Translations under genes and position numbers: made by a program | Part shown: piece by piece, positions 1 to 11,880 of the stretch | How positions within the stretch are numbered: position 1 is the stretch's first letter | Layout of the letters: each line of letters opens with the position of its first letter | Assembly: GCA_037126765.1 (NCBI GenBank) | Contig: JBBCBC010000030.1 | Location: 1,956,478 to 2,020,477, forward strand | Length of the DNA: 64,000 bases | Source: Stenogyne calaminthoides | Taxonomy: Eukaryota > Streptophyta > Magnoliopsida > Lamiales > Lamiaceae | Direction: 5' to 3' | Notes under the pieces: model-generated | Told to the model about the DNA's origin: nothing | Databases searched by the model: none | The model's input: only the letters and a program-made list of their open reading frames with translations

Positions 1-442
1 CATGGGGTACTCTTACTCCTACCCTTACAAAAATTAAAACAAAATGAACATGAAATTCTAAACACCAAAACGTTTGGTTCCAACTTTTACAAGGAAAGGT
101 TGAGGAACTCCTATTACACCGGTAATTTGATCTCAGTAGTGAGATTATTCCTCCATCTTAAGAATTGTGAATTTTTTGCTTTCTGAATTTTCGCCACTAT
201 CTAAAATCACGTTCTTGATTTGATTTTTTCTGTGATTTTTCTCATATCCGTTTCAATGTTTCAAAGAGTTTTTCATTTCTAATTTTTCAAATCAACCAAA
301 CAATTCCAATCCAAATAGATGAAGCGATGTTACCACATTGAGTTTATTCGAACATGGCTCCGTGTTGAAGGAAATAGACAAAAGGAACCTCGTGTGTGAC
401 CGTTGCGATGCCCACCCAATTGTGTTGTTGAATAATAAGTAA
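1..442. other. AT-rich non-genic DNA
   Basis: No coding frame with recognisable similarity, no splice-bounded exon and no clear repeat boundary could be seen here. Confidence 0.5.
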
Positions 443-641
443 GGGTGCAGAAGTCGAAAATCGCTATCTGGCCGCCTAGCTGTCGCCTAGGCGGTCCGAC
501 TTTTTTAAAAAAAAATTACAAAATAAATTAATATAAATCCGCCTGACAGCGAAAACAATTTTTTTCACCGATTTTGGCAAAATCGGATCGGTCAAAGGCC
601 GCCTAGCGCCTAAGCGGCCGCCTAGGCCGATTTTTACATCA
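443..641. repeat. Foldback element with GCCTAGGCGG arms (copy 1)
   Basis: The left end reads GGGTGCAGAAGTCG and the right end, reversed, reads TGATGTAAAAATCGGCC. Both lead into GCCGCCTAG/CTAGGCGG palindromes separated by an A/T-rich core. A longer relative with the same ends lies at 55172-55690. It looks like a small inverted-repeat DNA element. I could not fix a target-site duplication or a superfamily. Confidence 0.55.
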
Positions 642-670
642 ATGTGAATAAGTGATTGATCGTAATTTAA

Positions 671-855
671 TACTCCCTCCGTCCACCAAAACTGTGTTTG
701 TTTCGTTTTGACATATTATACAGAAAGGTAAATTAAGTACGTTTATGGACACAAATTTTTTTATCTTCAACGTCCAATAATCACTTAATTACTCAAGTTA
801 TCATTATACTTTACTCACAATCAATTATGTTATTCATAAATGGACGGAGGGAGTA
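671..855. mobile_element. Stowaway-like MITE
   Basis: Inverted ends CTCCCTCCGTCC and GGACGGAGGGAG are flanked by TA on both sides. This is the classic Tc1/mariner (Stowaway) MITE signature. It is 185 bp including the TA duplication and has no coding capacity. Confidence 0.85.
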
Positions 856-1385
856 GTGTAAAGTTTTTTTTAGAGAAAAAAAGAATTATTAAAACTATGT
901 CACCTTCAGAGTCTCAGACAACATTTATCTGTTTCCATTAATTTCTACTTGGACTACGTTTAATGACCCTATAATATTTTTTTCATATTTATCTTATGAA
1001 TTGTGTTCTTGTACAAAACAAATATATCAAAATTATATAATTTTCACTACCTGCTACCAAACACTATCACACTGATATTCCTTGGGGTAAACTCTATCTA
1101 ATTCTATATGATGTACACATCACTAATATTTAATTACTCGATGAAGAAACATGTACACATAGGGCATGTAATTATTTGTTCACCATGCAGCATTACACGA
1201 CAAACATAAGTAAAAATTAGTACAAAATTAGAAAAATGTCCTTTAATGATATTTAGTGAAACATTAGCAAGTACCAAATTTGTAGGATTATGTTTCCCTT
1301 TTACTGTACACACGTCACAATGTAAAATTGCAGATCTTGGATGCAATGCACTTGATCAATAATATTGCATTATGGAGAGTGACGG

Positions 1386-1537
1386 TAGGATTTAGATCCT
1401 CAACATTATTTTATGATGCATTTCTCACTATGCACCGTTAGATCACACATACCCGTGGGTGTGTGTGCGCACATGTGTGATCAAACGATGGACATTAAAA
1501 AATACACCATAAAATATTGCAGATGATCCAAATCCTA
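1386..1537. repeat. Foldback MITE, about 55-bp arms
   Basis: The left arm starting TAGGATTTAGATC and the reversed right arm starting TAGGATTTGGATC stay alignable for about 55 bp, through GATCACACA, around a short GT-rich loop. The hairpin is nearly complete. Superfamily and target duplication are not clear. Confidence 0.65.
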
Positions 1538-1687
1538 GTTGGTACTATAATTCTTTGCCCTATGTCACGTCACTAGGAGTAGTAGAAGATAAAGTTCTAA
1601 CCAATCTTAGCACTCGATCTATAGGTTTTATAGATGCTAGACTTGAGCTATAATGAAAGTCGGATAAGTTTTATCTATATTAAAAAC

Positions 1688-1912
1688 TACTTCCTTCGTC
1701 TTATTTTTTATTATCCATTTACTGTAAATATGGAGATTAAGAAAAAAGTAGATGATGATAGTATTAAATTGTGTAAATTGGGTTTAGTAGAGATAAATAA
1801 TAATATTAAATAGTATTGAATGTTGTTTTATTGTCTTATTTGGAAATTGATAAACAAAATTAGGACGACTATTTATGAAAAGCGGATAATCAAAATCAGG
1901 ACGGAGGGAGTA
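1688..1912. mobile_element. Stowaway-like MITE
   Basis: The left end CTTCCTTCGTC and right end GACGGAGGGAG are flanked by TA at both edges. The left end is slightly diverged from the Stowaway consensus. It is about 225 bp with no coding capacity. Confidence 0.75.
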
Positions 1913-2269
1913 TATATCTATATATATGTATAATAATAAAGCATTAGGCGAAAATGTGCAACTTTTTTTACTGAAACGTTCAATTTATTTTACATAGAAC
2001 AAGTTATATGTTCAGTGTAAATAAATTTAACATTTTAGTAAAATAAGTTATATGATCTTTGCTACTTGCATTTCTCTTTTTGCCACTTGCATTTTCATTT
2101 TTCTTGTCATTTATCCTTATAACTTTGTTTGCTCAATAATTGAAAAATATAAGTGAGAGTGAATGTGCATTTAGTATAGAGTTGAAAATATGAATTTTCA
2201 AAAAAACATGAGAAAGTATAAGAAACATGAAGTAAATAAAGTAAAATTCAATTTACTAGAAAATAAATT

Positions 2270-2553
2270 ACAAATGGTAGGAATAAACTGGTTTTCAAGG
2301 GACTGTACTTCGACATGAAGAAAATAGTTGATGAGATCAAGGGAAGATTTTGGAGTTGGTGCTTGACGAAGGTGACATATTTTGGCTCCTATACTTTTAA
2401 AGACTAGTTATTAAATTCTATAGTGGTGTTATATTGTTAAATATTCTAATATACAGGTTCTTGCTTTAATTTATTTCATCGGTCGGTACAAGAGTATTTC
2501 TAATACCCAACTCCTTCATTCATTAATAAATTTCTCTTAACCAAAAAAAAAAA
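2270..2553 (+). pseudogene. 3' fragment of an L1-type LINE
   Basis: In the frame starting at 2282 the DNA encodes a stretch containing VDEIKGRFWSWCL. The same motif occurs in the zf-RVT end of the larger LINE fragment at 4531-5201 on the other strand. A 3' untranslated stretch follows and ends in an A-run at about 2543-2553, as expected for a 5'-truncated LINE. Only the last ~30 codons of ORF2 remain. The match within the window is clear, but the left edge is not fixed. Confidence 0.6.
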
Positions 2554-3534
2554 TTTACAAATGGAAAAACTAATTTTTTTTCCTTCCTAAAATGAATTGG
2601 AATCAAAATTTACGTGATCTAGATTTTCTATTGCAACATATGTACTTATTTATTTATATCATTAGTGCATATCAATATCAAGTACATAAAAAAAATTCTT
2701 TTTAAACTTGATATATATGCTAAATGATTACACTAAATGATTAATTGATTGATCAGAACTAAAAGTTTGGACGGCACATCAAAAGTTGGAATTCGTCCAT
2801 CATCACTCTAATATTAGTATGTGGTCATATCAATCCTATGTACGAGAATGGCTATATATATAAATGAAAAGTTACAAAATAAATATTATAATTCATACAT
2901 AAAATGATGGAAAATCTATTTTTATCACTCAATTCCGAATTTCAAACATTACATTAATGATTCGGTTAGAGAGTTGAATGTTTCTCCAACAATACAAAAC
3001 TTGCTGGCACGTTCAGGCATGGGCATGACGCATCCATAAATCTACATTTAAAACCACGTCGGATATTCATTAAAAAAAATGGAGTAATTAATAATTTTAG
3101 GGAAAAAACCTCTTCGCCAATTTTTTGACGAAAAAATTCTACGACTGATTCATGTTTGAGAGATTCTCATGTGCACCAACAAGATCACGACCTTCATAAA
3201 TAAGATTTTAAAAAGCGTCAATTATAAAAAAGTAAACGCGCAACTATTTCAAGCGAAGATGCAATTATATTTCCATATTAATGATTCGTTTTTTTTTTTG
3301 TTTAAATAAGTCGCATTTTTTTGTTGGGGTTATGCTATTCCCCAACATTTTCAAAGATAACAAGTCAGTATCTTTAAAACGACTATGAGTAAGCATAATA
3401 CGACCCTGAGATCATACAAGACCTAGCCTTCATGTTTATGGTCAACTTATTATTATTCTTTACTTATTTAATTAGTAAATGAGTTAGTATATGGAATATG
3501 AGCTAAATATGTTTGCGCTAAAAAAAAAAGTGAT
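2554..3534. other. AT-rich non-genic DNA
   Basis: Only short frames without recognisable content and A/T homopolymer runs are visible. Confidence 0.5.
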
Positions 3535-4012
3535 CACTACCATGAAGAATTGCCTTCGAATTTTTTTAAATAGTTACGAAAATTTTCTATAAAAACAATT
3601 TGGTCCTTAAAGAGTGAGTATTGCTACGATTTGCCTACCAATTTTTAGAATAATCTATAAACAATTACCTACACAAAATAATTCCTAGACAAAAAAATTA
3701 TCTACGAAGAAACTACCTACACATTTGTAATTTTCATAGACAATTAAATTAACTATAAAAGATAATTTCTTAGATAACTTACATTTTCTTTGATAATTAT
3801 ATTTGTAATTTAAAAATGACTTGCAGATAAATTTACCTATGAATTACATTCCATAGACAAATTTACATATGAATGAAAATGTCTATATGATTAGAAAATT
3901 TTGTAGGCAAATCGTTGGCACTTTTTATTATTTAAGGATGAAACTAATTTCGTTGAGAATTTCGTAGGCATATTAAAATATTCCGTAGACAATCATCTAT
4001 TTTATTGCAGTG
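3535..4012. mobile_element. Small CACTA-type MITE, GAT duplication
   Basis: The element begins CACTACCATGAAGAA. Its right end, reversed, reads CACTGCAATAAAATA. A perfect 3-bp duplication, GAT, flanks it (3532-3534 and 4013-4015), as expected for CACTA elements. Inside, many short CCTACGAA/TTCGTAGG-like words recur in both orientations, resembling subterminal transposase-binding repeats. At 478 bp it has no coding capacity. Confidence 0.8.
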
Positions 4013-4440
4013 GATATACATATATGAAGACGACTAATGAGTAAAATTAAATATTTTTTAAATTGTGATACTTTAATTTGTTAAAAGGCGATATTTTTTT
4101 GAAGGGGAATTTTCACGTGATCTTGGTTCACATGAAACTTACTTCAAATTTCTGTTCATTTTAATGGTTATATATATGCTAAAAAAAATATTAATTTATA
4201 TAAAATATTCAATTCATATAAATAAAATTATTGAATATTTGTATGATAAACAAGTCCTTTAGTATTACAGATTTGCTTCTATAGAAAAATAAAAGCCAAA
4301 AGAGAAAATTATTTAATTAAAAATTTAGTGGTCAAAATTGTGCTAGCTAATAGTTATAGAGTACAATTAATGTTCATACTCCAATAATTGAGTAATCTAT
4401 ATATACCTTAAAGAAAACATATATAAGTTCTTTCATAATT

Positions 4441-5201
4441 TTTTTAATTTTTTTTGTTAAGTAAAATCTTTATTCCAAAATAGAGAAACAAAGAGTACAC
4501 TATACAGTGATGTACAAAAAATGATGAGCATTAGCTCTCAAGAATTTTCCTAAGATTTTCTAACCATTCCGTATATTGAAAGTTACAAAAGAAGGGGTAT
4601 TTAACCAAGCACCAACTCCAAAATCTTCCTTTAATTTCGTCCACCACCTTCTCTGTTTCAAAGCTTTTCCCTTCAAAAATCAATTTGTTCATTCCTTTCC
4701 ATATAATCCAAACAATACAAATCCAAAGACTTGTTGCCAAAAGCTTGCCTTTTTTGCCCGAAAAAATTCCAGAGTGGCGAGAAAATGTTGCAAGATCTGA
4801 TTATGACTCACTCCCGAAATTCCAACCCAATTATAACAAACGTACCAGATTTTTGACGTCATCGAGCAATCGAAAAATAAGTGCGATGCAGATTCCGAGC
4901 ACAAATTGCAAAGTGGACAGCTTAAGGTGCTGTTTTGGGGAAGTATGTTGCGTTTTTGAAGGTTCTCTCGGGTAGGTAATCGATCTTGGAGAAGTCTCCA
5001 TGCCATTGCCGATGTTTTGAGAGGTGGAATCTTGCTCCACACGAGGCTGAGGATCGATCCAGCCCCAGCAGAAGATGAGGCTGAAGCAGTAGGCGTGCAG
5101 ATTGCTTCGTAAGCCCGCTTCGTCTTGAATTGACCGCCCGGGGACGAATTCCACTTCCACGTATCTTTCTTTTCTTCAACTAATTTGCACCTACTCATCA
5201 C
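4441..5201 (-). pseudogene. 5'-truncated L1-type LINE (zf-RVT end of ORF2)
   Basis: Two overlapping minus-strand frames (4689-5201, then 4531-4740) together encode the reverse-transcriptase zinc-binding (zf-RVT) region. Visible features are WSKIPPLKTSAMAWRLLQDR, the cysteine pair CPLC, ESASHLFFDC, and then IVWIIWKGMNKLIFEG. A frameshift near 4700-4740 separates the halves. On the plus strand a T-rich run at 4440-4460 is the LINE 3' poly(A) on the minus strand. The upstream endonuclease and RT core are absent. It is a dead 5'-truncated insertion. Confidence 0.8.
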
Positions 5202-7085
5202 ATCAAATAATTCATTTACAGAAGATAGTCCACGATCAAAAAAAGCCCTATTTCTTTCATAATATAAACGGTGGATACATATATTTTAATAATTTATGGA
5301 ATATTAATATTAAATGATAAAAACTTGTCGAGACGATTTTATGATGAGAAGTTAAAAAATTAACACTCACTCTTTTCAAAACGTTAAGCATTATTTTTAA
5401 ATTATATTCCGTCTCACCATAAAATTGGCTCAAATACATAACATACTCTAATTAAATATATTGAATTTATTTGAGAAGATATCCGGAATATTTCAAACCG
5501 TCCTTTTCGTATGAAAACTATGTCATGGTAACAATAATTTGACAAAAACTTGTATAGGCATAGTTCATGCTATGAAACTTATTTTTAAATCATGACATTT
5601 AACCCTACTTATGGTATAATATGGGTCAAATTTAGTGATTTAAAAAAATATGTTATAAATGAGTGAAATTAAACAAATAATCTAAATCTATAATATATAT
5701 CTAGTTCATGGGAGATCAACTCCAATAATTTCCACAAGATTGTCAAACAAAAACTAGATTTGTCACGTTGATTAGGATAAATGTATATGATAATCTTCTT
5801 TGGATTTTAACCAAAATGAGGAAATATTGTTAACACTATAATTAATTAGAGCCCATCAACTCAGCTGATGTGTAGTTTGTTAGGTTCATGTAGCATAGAC
5901 TTTGCAATTTATGAAAGAATCATAATTTGACTAATTAGATCAAAGAAGAATAGAATAATGAATATATATGCTAGTGATTTAGATTGACATAGACATGAAA
6001 ACATTTGTGTTACAGGTCCATTTTTTCAATACCTACCACCTTACTCCTTCACTTAATTTCAAAACAATATTCTTTAATTTTTCTTTTCCTCTAAACAATC
6101 CGAAACAACTGATAATTTATCTTTATATAATTAAGAATCAAAAGTAAGAGTAACCGATTTTATTAAGGGGGTACTGTTAGCAAAAAATTATCCTTTAATT
6201 TGAAGAAGTATTAAAATTAGTGATTATGGTCCTATCAAAAAAAAATAGTGATTATGGTCGAATGCAGATAGCTCAAAATTGAAAGAAAAATTGATAATGT
6301 TTGCAAAAAAAAAAAACTTAAAAAATGTTCATAATCTATCAAAATCACCATCTTTCAACTTTAGCTTTTAAGAGCTTATTTAATATAATAAAATAAATTT
6401 AAAACACTTAAAATTACTTGAGTGTACACAATTCTAAATGACTATAATCATTTATAATTTCTTGAAAAACCCCTAAATCATGTATATGGTTGGAAATAAG
6501 ACCTAGTTAGATAAAAAGTATTATAATTATTATGTATATGAAGTATCACTATTTAAAAATTAAATATTTTTAAAATATTTATATTTTTTATGTATAATAA
6601 GAACTTCTAAAAATAAAAAATTCACGTGCACTCTAATTCGTGTAGAATCGCACCCTTATTACATTGATGAAGTAAACGGGCTATCGAAAATAAAGGTGTT
6701 ATAGTGTGGTAATGTCTCAATCAGAAGAACATTATTGATTCTCAAAAGTAGTTTTTTTAAAATATATAAAGTAGTTGATAACATATAGTTGTGTTATCTC
6801 GTTTTCCTGTCTATATCTATTTAAGTATTGAATGAAAACCACATATGCCCTCTTTGTCTTGAATTTTATTCTTTAATCTTTTATATTGTGGAAATATTTA
6901 TTGTCAATGTAAGAATTTGTGAATTGTCAATGTGAAAATTAGTAGGTGGATATGTGGATCCAAACAATACAGATAAATCATACTCCTCCCTTTGATTTAA
7001 AATGAGGGAGTCTTGTGTGACAATTTGAAAATTTGTTTTTCTATAAATTTCTATGTTGATTATTGATTAGTGCGTACATTCTTCC

Positions 7086-7122
<37 letters not shown>

Positions 7123-7596
7123 GTACATCAATTTAAAATGAATATGATCAATCGCAGCCTCACATGCATACTTTTTTTTAAAGTCCCAATTCACTGACAT
7201 ACATAAAATTAGTTCTTTTATTCTTTTAAAGAAAGCAAGGTTAAATGCAACTCAGACACCTATCGAGAAGGTCATTCACAAAAATTAGAAGCTCAACCTA
7301 ACAATGAGGTTTTTCATAATTACGAGAGTCCTAGCAAGATGGAATGATATAATTTGTGTCATGTTTTATGTTCCACTATATGTTCTATAATACAGATGAA
7401 TGATACGTGGAATGTTTAAAAAAAATCAACGAACTACCATAATTCTGAGTTCATATGTTAAAGATCCAAAAAGTAAAATATAATTATAACATGAAAAAGT
7501 GACACACAAGAATAGATCTCTAGCAAAAAAATGTACCAAGTTATTATCATTTCGGCGCACCCAAAAGACCTCATAATGAGAATTCTCCTCAACAAA
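5202..7596. other. AT-rich non-genic DNA with a MITE scrap
   Basis: No gene is seen. At about 5315-5433 there is a copy of a dispersed element with AAACTTGTCGAGACG near one end and CCGTCTCACC near the other, related to 13062-13190. A perfect ATT microsatellite lies at about 7083-7122. Confidence 0.5.
7083..7122. repeat. ATT microsatellite
   Basis: About thirteen tandem ATT triplets, without visible interruption. Confidence 0.9.
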
Positions 7597-8029
7597 CACT
7601 ACAAAAAATGTGTGTTTTACCGATGGAATTTAGCAACGGTTACAAGAACCGTCGCAAATAGCGACGGTTTTTACGACGGTTACGATCAAATGGTCAAAGT
7701 CAATAATTTTAGCGACGGTTTTAGCTACGATTTTAGCGACGGTTTGTACTAACCTCTTTAGCGACGGATTTAGCGATGATTTTGCGATGGATTTAGTGAC
7801 GGTTTTAGCAACAGATTAGCGACGGTTTTTTTTTTTTTTTTTTAATATTTAATATTAATTTTTTTTAAATGTTTCAGGATTATACTAGGTTTTTAAATTG
7901 TTGTTAATGCATCTTACCGTATTTTAATTTATAATCACTTGGAGAAAAGTTCCACCTGACCGTAGTCAGATCTATTTTGAGTAATTTACGGTATAAAATT
8001 TCATTTATAGTATATTTAAATATATATAT

Positions 8030-9900
8030 TGACTAAAAGTAGTACTTGTTTAAATAGAAAAATAGTACTTGTTTAAATGAAAAGTATTACTTGTTAAATG
8101 AAAAGTATTACTTGTTTAAATAGAAAAGTATTACTTGTTTAAATAGAAAAGTACTACTTGTTCAAATAGAAAAGTAGTACTTGGTTAAATGAAAAGTATT
8201 ACTTGTTTAAATTAAAAGTATTGTTTAAATAATAGAAAGTATTACTTGTTTAAATGAAAGGTATTACTTGTTTAAATGAAAAGTATTACTTCTTAAATGA
8301 AAAGATTATTTGTTTAAATAGAAAAGTTGTAGTTGTTTAAATAGAAAAGTAGTACTTGTTTAAATGAAAAGTAGTACTTGTTTAAATGAAAAGTATTACT
8401 TGTTTAAATAGAAAAGTATTACTTGTTTAAATAGAAAAGTAGTACTTGTTTAAATAGAAAGTAGTACTTGGTTAAATGAAAAATATTACTTGTTTAAATT
8501 AAAAGTATTACTTGTTTAAATAATAGAAAGTATTACTTCTTAAAATGAAAGGTATTACTTGTTTAAATGAAAAGTATTACTTGTTAAATGAAAAGTATTA
8601 CTTGTTTAAATAGAAAAGTATAACTTGTTTAAATAGAAAAGTACTACTTGTTTAAATAGAAAAGTAGTATTTGGTTAAATGAAAAGTATTACTTGTTTAA
8701 ATTAAAAGTATTGTTTAAATAATAGAAAGTATTACTTGTTTAAATGAAAGGTATTACTTGTTTAAATGAAAAGTATTACTTGTTTAAATAGAAAAGTTGT
8801 AGTTGTTTAAATAGAAAAGTAGTACTTGCTTAAATGAAAAGTAGTACTTGTTTAAATGGAAAAGTATTACTTGTTTAAATAGAAAAGTAGTACTTGTTTA
8901 AATAGAAAGTAGTACTTGGTTAAATGAAAAATATTACTTGTTTAAATTAAAAGTATTACTTGTTTAAATAATAGAAAGTATTACTTCTTTAAATGAAAGG
9001 TATTACTTGTTTAAATGAAAAGTATTACTTGTTAAATGAAAAGTATTACTTGTTAAATGAAAAGTATTGCTTGTTTAAATAGAAAAGTTGTTGTTGTTTA
9101 AATAGAAAAGTAGTACTTGTTTATATGAAAAGTAGTACTTGATTAAATGAAAAGTATTACTTGTTTAAATAGAAAGTATTACTTGTTTAAATAGAAAAGT
9201 ATTACTACTTGTTTAAATGAAAAGTATTACTTGTTTAAATGAAAAGTATTAATTGTTAAAATGAAAAGTAGTACTTGTTTAAATAGAAAGTATTACTTGT
9301 TTAAATAGAAAGTATTACTTGTTTAAATGAAAAGTAGTACTTGTTTAAATAGAAAGTATTACTTGTTTAAATAGAAAGTAGTACTTGTTTAAATAGAAAG
9401 TAGTACTAGTTTAAATAGAAAAGTAGTACTTGTTTAAATGAAAAGTATTACTTGTTAAATGAAAAGTATTACTTGTTTAAAAAGAAAAATAGTACTTGTT
9501 TAAATAGAAAAATAGTACTTCTTTAAATAAAAAGTAATACTTGTTTAAATGAAAGGTATTATTTATTTAAATGAAACGTATTACTTGTTTAAATAAGAAG
9601 TAATACTTGTTAAAATGAAAAGTAATACTTGTTTAAATGAAAAGTAGTATTTATTTAAATAGAAAGTATCACTTGCTTAAATGAAAAATAGTACTTGTTT
9701 AAATAGAAAAGTCGTACTTGTTTAAATGAAAGGTACGTATTACTTGTTAAATGAAAAGTATTACTTGTTTAAATAGAAAAGTAATAGTTGTTTAAATAGA
9801 AAAATAGTACTTGTTTAAATGAAAAGTAGTACTTGTTTAAATAGAAAAATATTACTTGTTTAAATAGAAAGTATTACTTGTTTAAATGAAAAGTAGTACT
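8030..9900. repeat. Minisatellite of ~22-bp units (block 1)
   Basis: Tandem copies of a 20-23 bp unit like AGTATTACTTGTTTAAATAG vary at a few sites (GTATT/GTAGT, TAG/TGA). Longer-range order is visible: the pattern at 8101 recurs at about 8591, and that at 8471 recurs at about 8919, so units were copied in blocks of about 450-490 bp. The block near 9370-9760 recurs after the nested LTR at about 10600-11010. No coding frame is present. Confidence 0.9.
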
Positions 9901-10571
9901 TGTTGGGGTTATACTGGAAAGTATGCTTTTACTTTGTACAACCAAACTGAATTTCTGTCTTATTTACTGAAATAAATTATTATTACTGATGCTTTAAATA
10001 TCATTGAATGTTACAGATATTTATTGCATAATTGTTCAATAAACAGTACGTGTTACATTGTAGTTAATTTAGTGATGATACGGATCACGAGAAGATTAAA
10101 TTAACAGTCCCTTGTAACTAAAAGTACGTTGTTCACGACCTAGATGGAAATGAACAATCCATCGTGAAAGGTTGAAGTGTAAGGCTCAGATTGACTTGTC
10201 TTGATCAAGAGATTACACTAGTGCATGATCGATGATCGAACGGGGACCTACGTGAGGATAAATTCTTCAAAGATCGAACCGGAAAAGAATTAGACCTCAG
10301 TGGTTCGTTATTTCTTAATTTTCGTCCCTTAAATAGGATCGTGTGAACGGGATCCATCTTCTCAACGGTTGTCACTCCGAGAGGTTAGTTCACGTAAACC
10401 CGTAGTAATTCCGAATGCGTAGGATTTATGTGAACTGTTTATATGCATGATTGGTTGTTGAATTATTATTTGAATTAATATATGATTAATTCATGCTAGT
10501 AATAATTGTTATAATTAAATTTGTATTTAAATATTCATCTCGAATAGATCCGGACAATTAATTCCCCAACA
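9901..10571. mobile_element. Solo LTR nested in the minisatellite
   Basis: The 671-bp insert begins TGTTGGGG and ends CCCCAACA, a perfect 8-bp inverted terminus of the type common in plant LTR retrotransposons. It is flanked by GTACT (9896-9900) and ATACT (10572-10576). This would be a 5-bp target duplication with one change, and the array itself varies at that base. No internal domain is present, so the element was reduced to one LTR by recombination. The superfamily is uncertain; the ends suit Copia. Confidence 0.75.
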
Positions 10572-10576
10572 ATACT

Positions 10577-11290
10577 TGTTTAAATATAAAGTATTACTTG
10601 TTTAAATAGAAAGTAGTACTTGTTTAAATAGAAAGTAGTACTAGTTTAAATAGAAAATTAGTACTTGTTTAAATGAAAAGTATTACTTGTTAAATGAAAA
10701 GTATTACTTGTTTAAATAGAAAAATAGTAATTGTTTAAATAGAAAAATAGTACTTCTTTAAATAAAAAGTAATACTTGTTTAAATGAAAGGTATTATTTA
10801 TTTAAATGAAACGTATTACTTGTTTAAATAAGAAGTAGTACTTGTTAAAATGAAAAGTAATACTTGTTTAAATGAAAAGTAGTACTTATTTAAATAGAAA
10901 GTATCACTTGCTTAAATGAAAAGTAGTACTTGTTTAAATAGAAAAGTCGTACTTGTTTAAATGAAATGTATTATTTATTTAAATGAAACGTATTATTTGT
11001 TAAATGAAAAGTATTACTTGTTTAAATAGAAAAGTAATAGTTGTTTAAATAGAAAAATAGTACTTGTTTAAATAGAAAAATATTACTTGTTTAAATGGAA
11101 AAGTAGTATTTGTTTAAATAGAAAAGTAGTACTTGGTTAAATGAAAAATATTATTTGTTTAAATTAAAAGTATTACTTGTTTAAATAGAAAGTATTGCTT
11201 GTTTAAATGAAAAGTAGTACTTGTTTAAATAGAAAATATTACTTGTTTAAATAGAAAGTAATACTTTTTTAAATAGAAAGTAGTATTTGT
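10577..11290. repeat. Minisatellite of ~22-bp units (block 2)
   Basis: This is a continuation of the array at 8030-9900, separated by the solo LTR. Rare variant order (TAGTACTAGT, then a TCTTTAAAT unit, then TATTATTTATTTAAATG) is shared with about 9400-9560. Taking out the LTR and its duplication leaves a block offset of about 560 bp. Confidence 0.85.
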
Positions 11291-11652
11291 TTTAAAAAAA
11301 TGAATTTTTGGGACATATACAATTTTAAAAGAATATAATCATTTATTTATAATTTATAAAGTAAAAAATATATATAATTAATATTTTAAAAATTATTAGA
11401 TAGTTAAATTAAACAAATGAAATAAAAAAGTTTTAAAAAAAGTTTAAAAAAAACGAATTAAAAATAAATAAATATAATTTTAATATAATACAATTTAATT
11501 TAAATTTATAAATAAATAAAAATTATAATTATTATATTAAAGTGTGGTTAAATCATTAAATTAGATAATTGAAATAAAGGATTTTAAAAAAAATTGTAAA
11601 AAAAAAACGATTTTTTCGGACATATAAAATTATTTTCATTAAATAAACGTAA

Positions 11653-11880
11653 GAAAGCAAGTGACCGAGCGGTTTGATCCCCGCTCAGGCGCCCATAGGT
11701 CTCGTGTTCGGTCCCCCTTGGGAGTGAAATTTTGCCTCATTTAATTGTGAGACTTGGTGACTTATATATGAGATGTTTGGTGGTTGGGTTCGAGATGGTC
11801 CGTGGTTCGGGTGGTTCGGTGCCCATCCGTGCCCTCCCTGGGCTTGGGTTTGAACCACCGTGATCCATTTTTTTTTCGTA
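11653..11880 (+). repeat. tRNA-related SINE-like segment
   Basis: GTGACCGAGCGGT (11661-11673) resembles a Ser/Leu-type tRNA A box. GTGTTCGGTCC (about 11704-11714) resembles a B box, with tRNA-like spacing. A non-tRNA body follows and ends near a T-run at about 11868-11876. It is GC-richer than the surrounding CACTA DNA. It is not a functional tRNA, because no cloverleaf closes. A SINE or tRNA-derived filler is the best reading. Confidence 0.4.

Noticed and set aside
8030..11290. CRISPR-like spacing of short repeats
   Set aside because: Units are directly tandem with no unique spacers, and the DNA is a plant nuclear transposon.
11653..11740. A tRNA gene (Ser/Leu-like)
   Set aside because: Only A- and B-box-like words are present; acceptor and anticodon stems do not pair.
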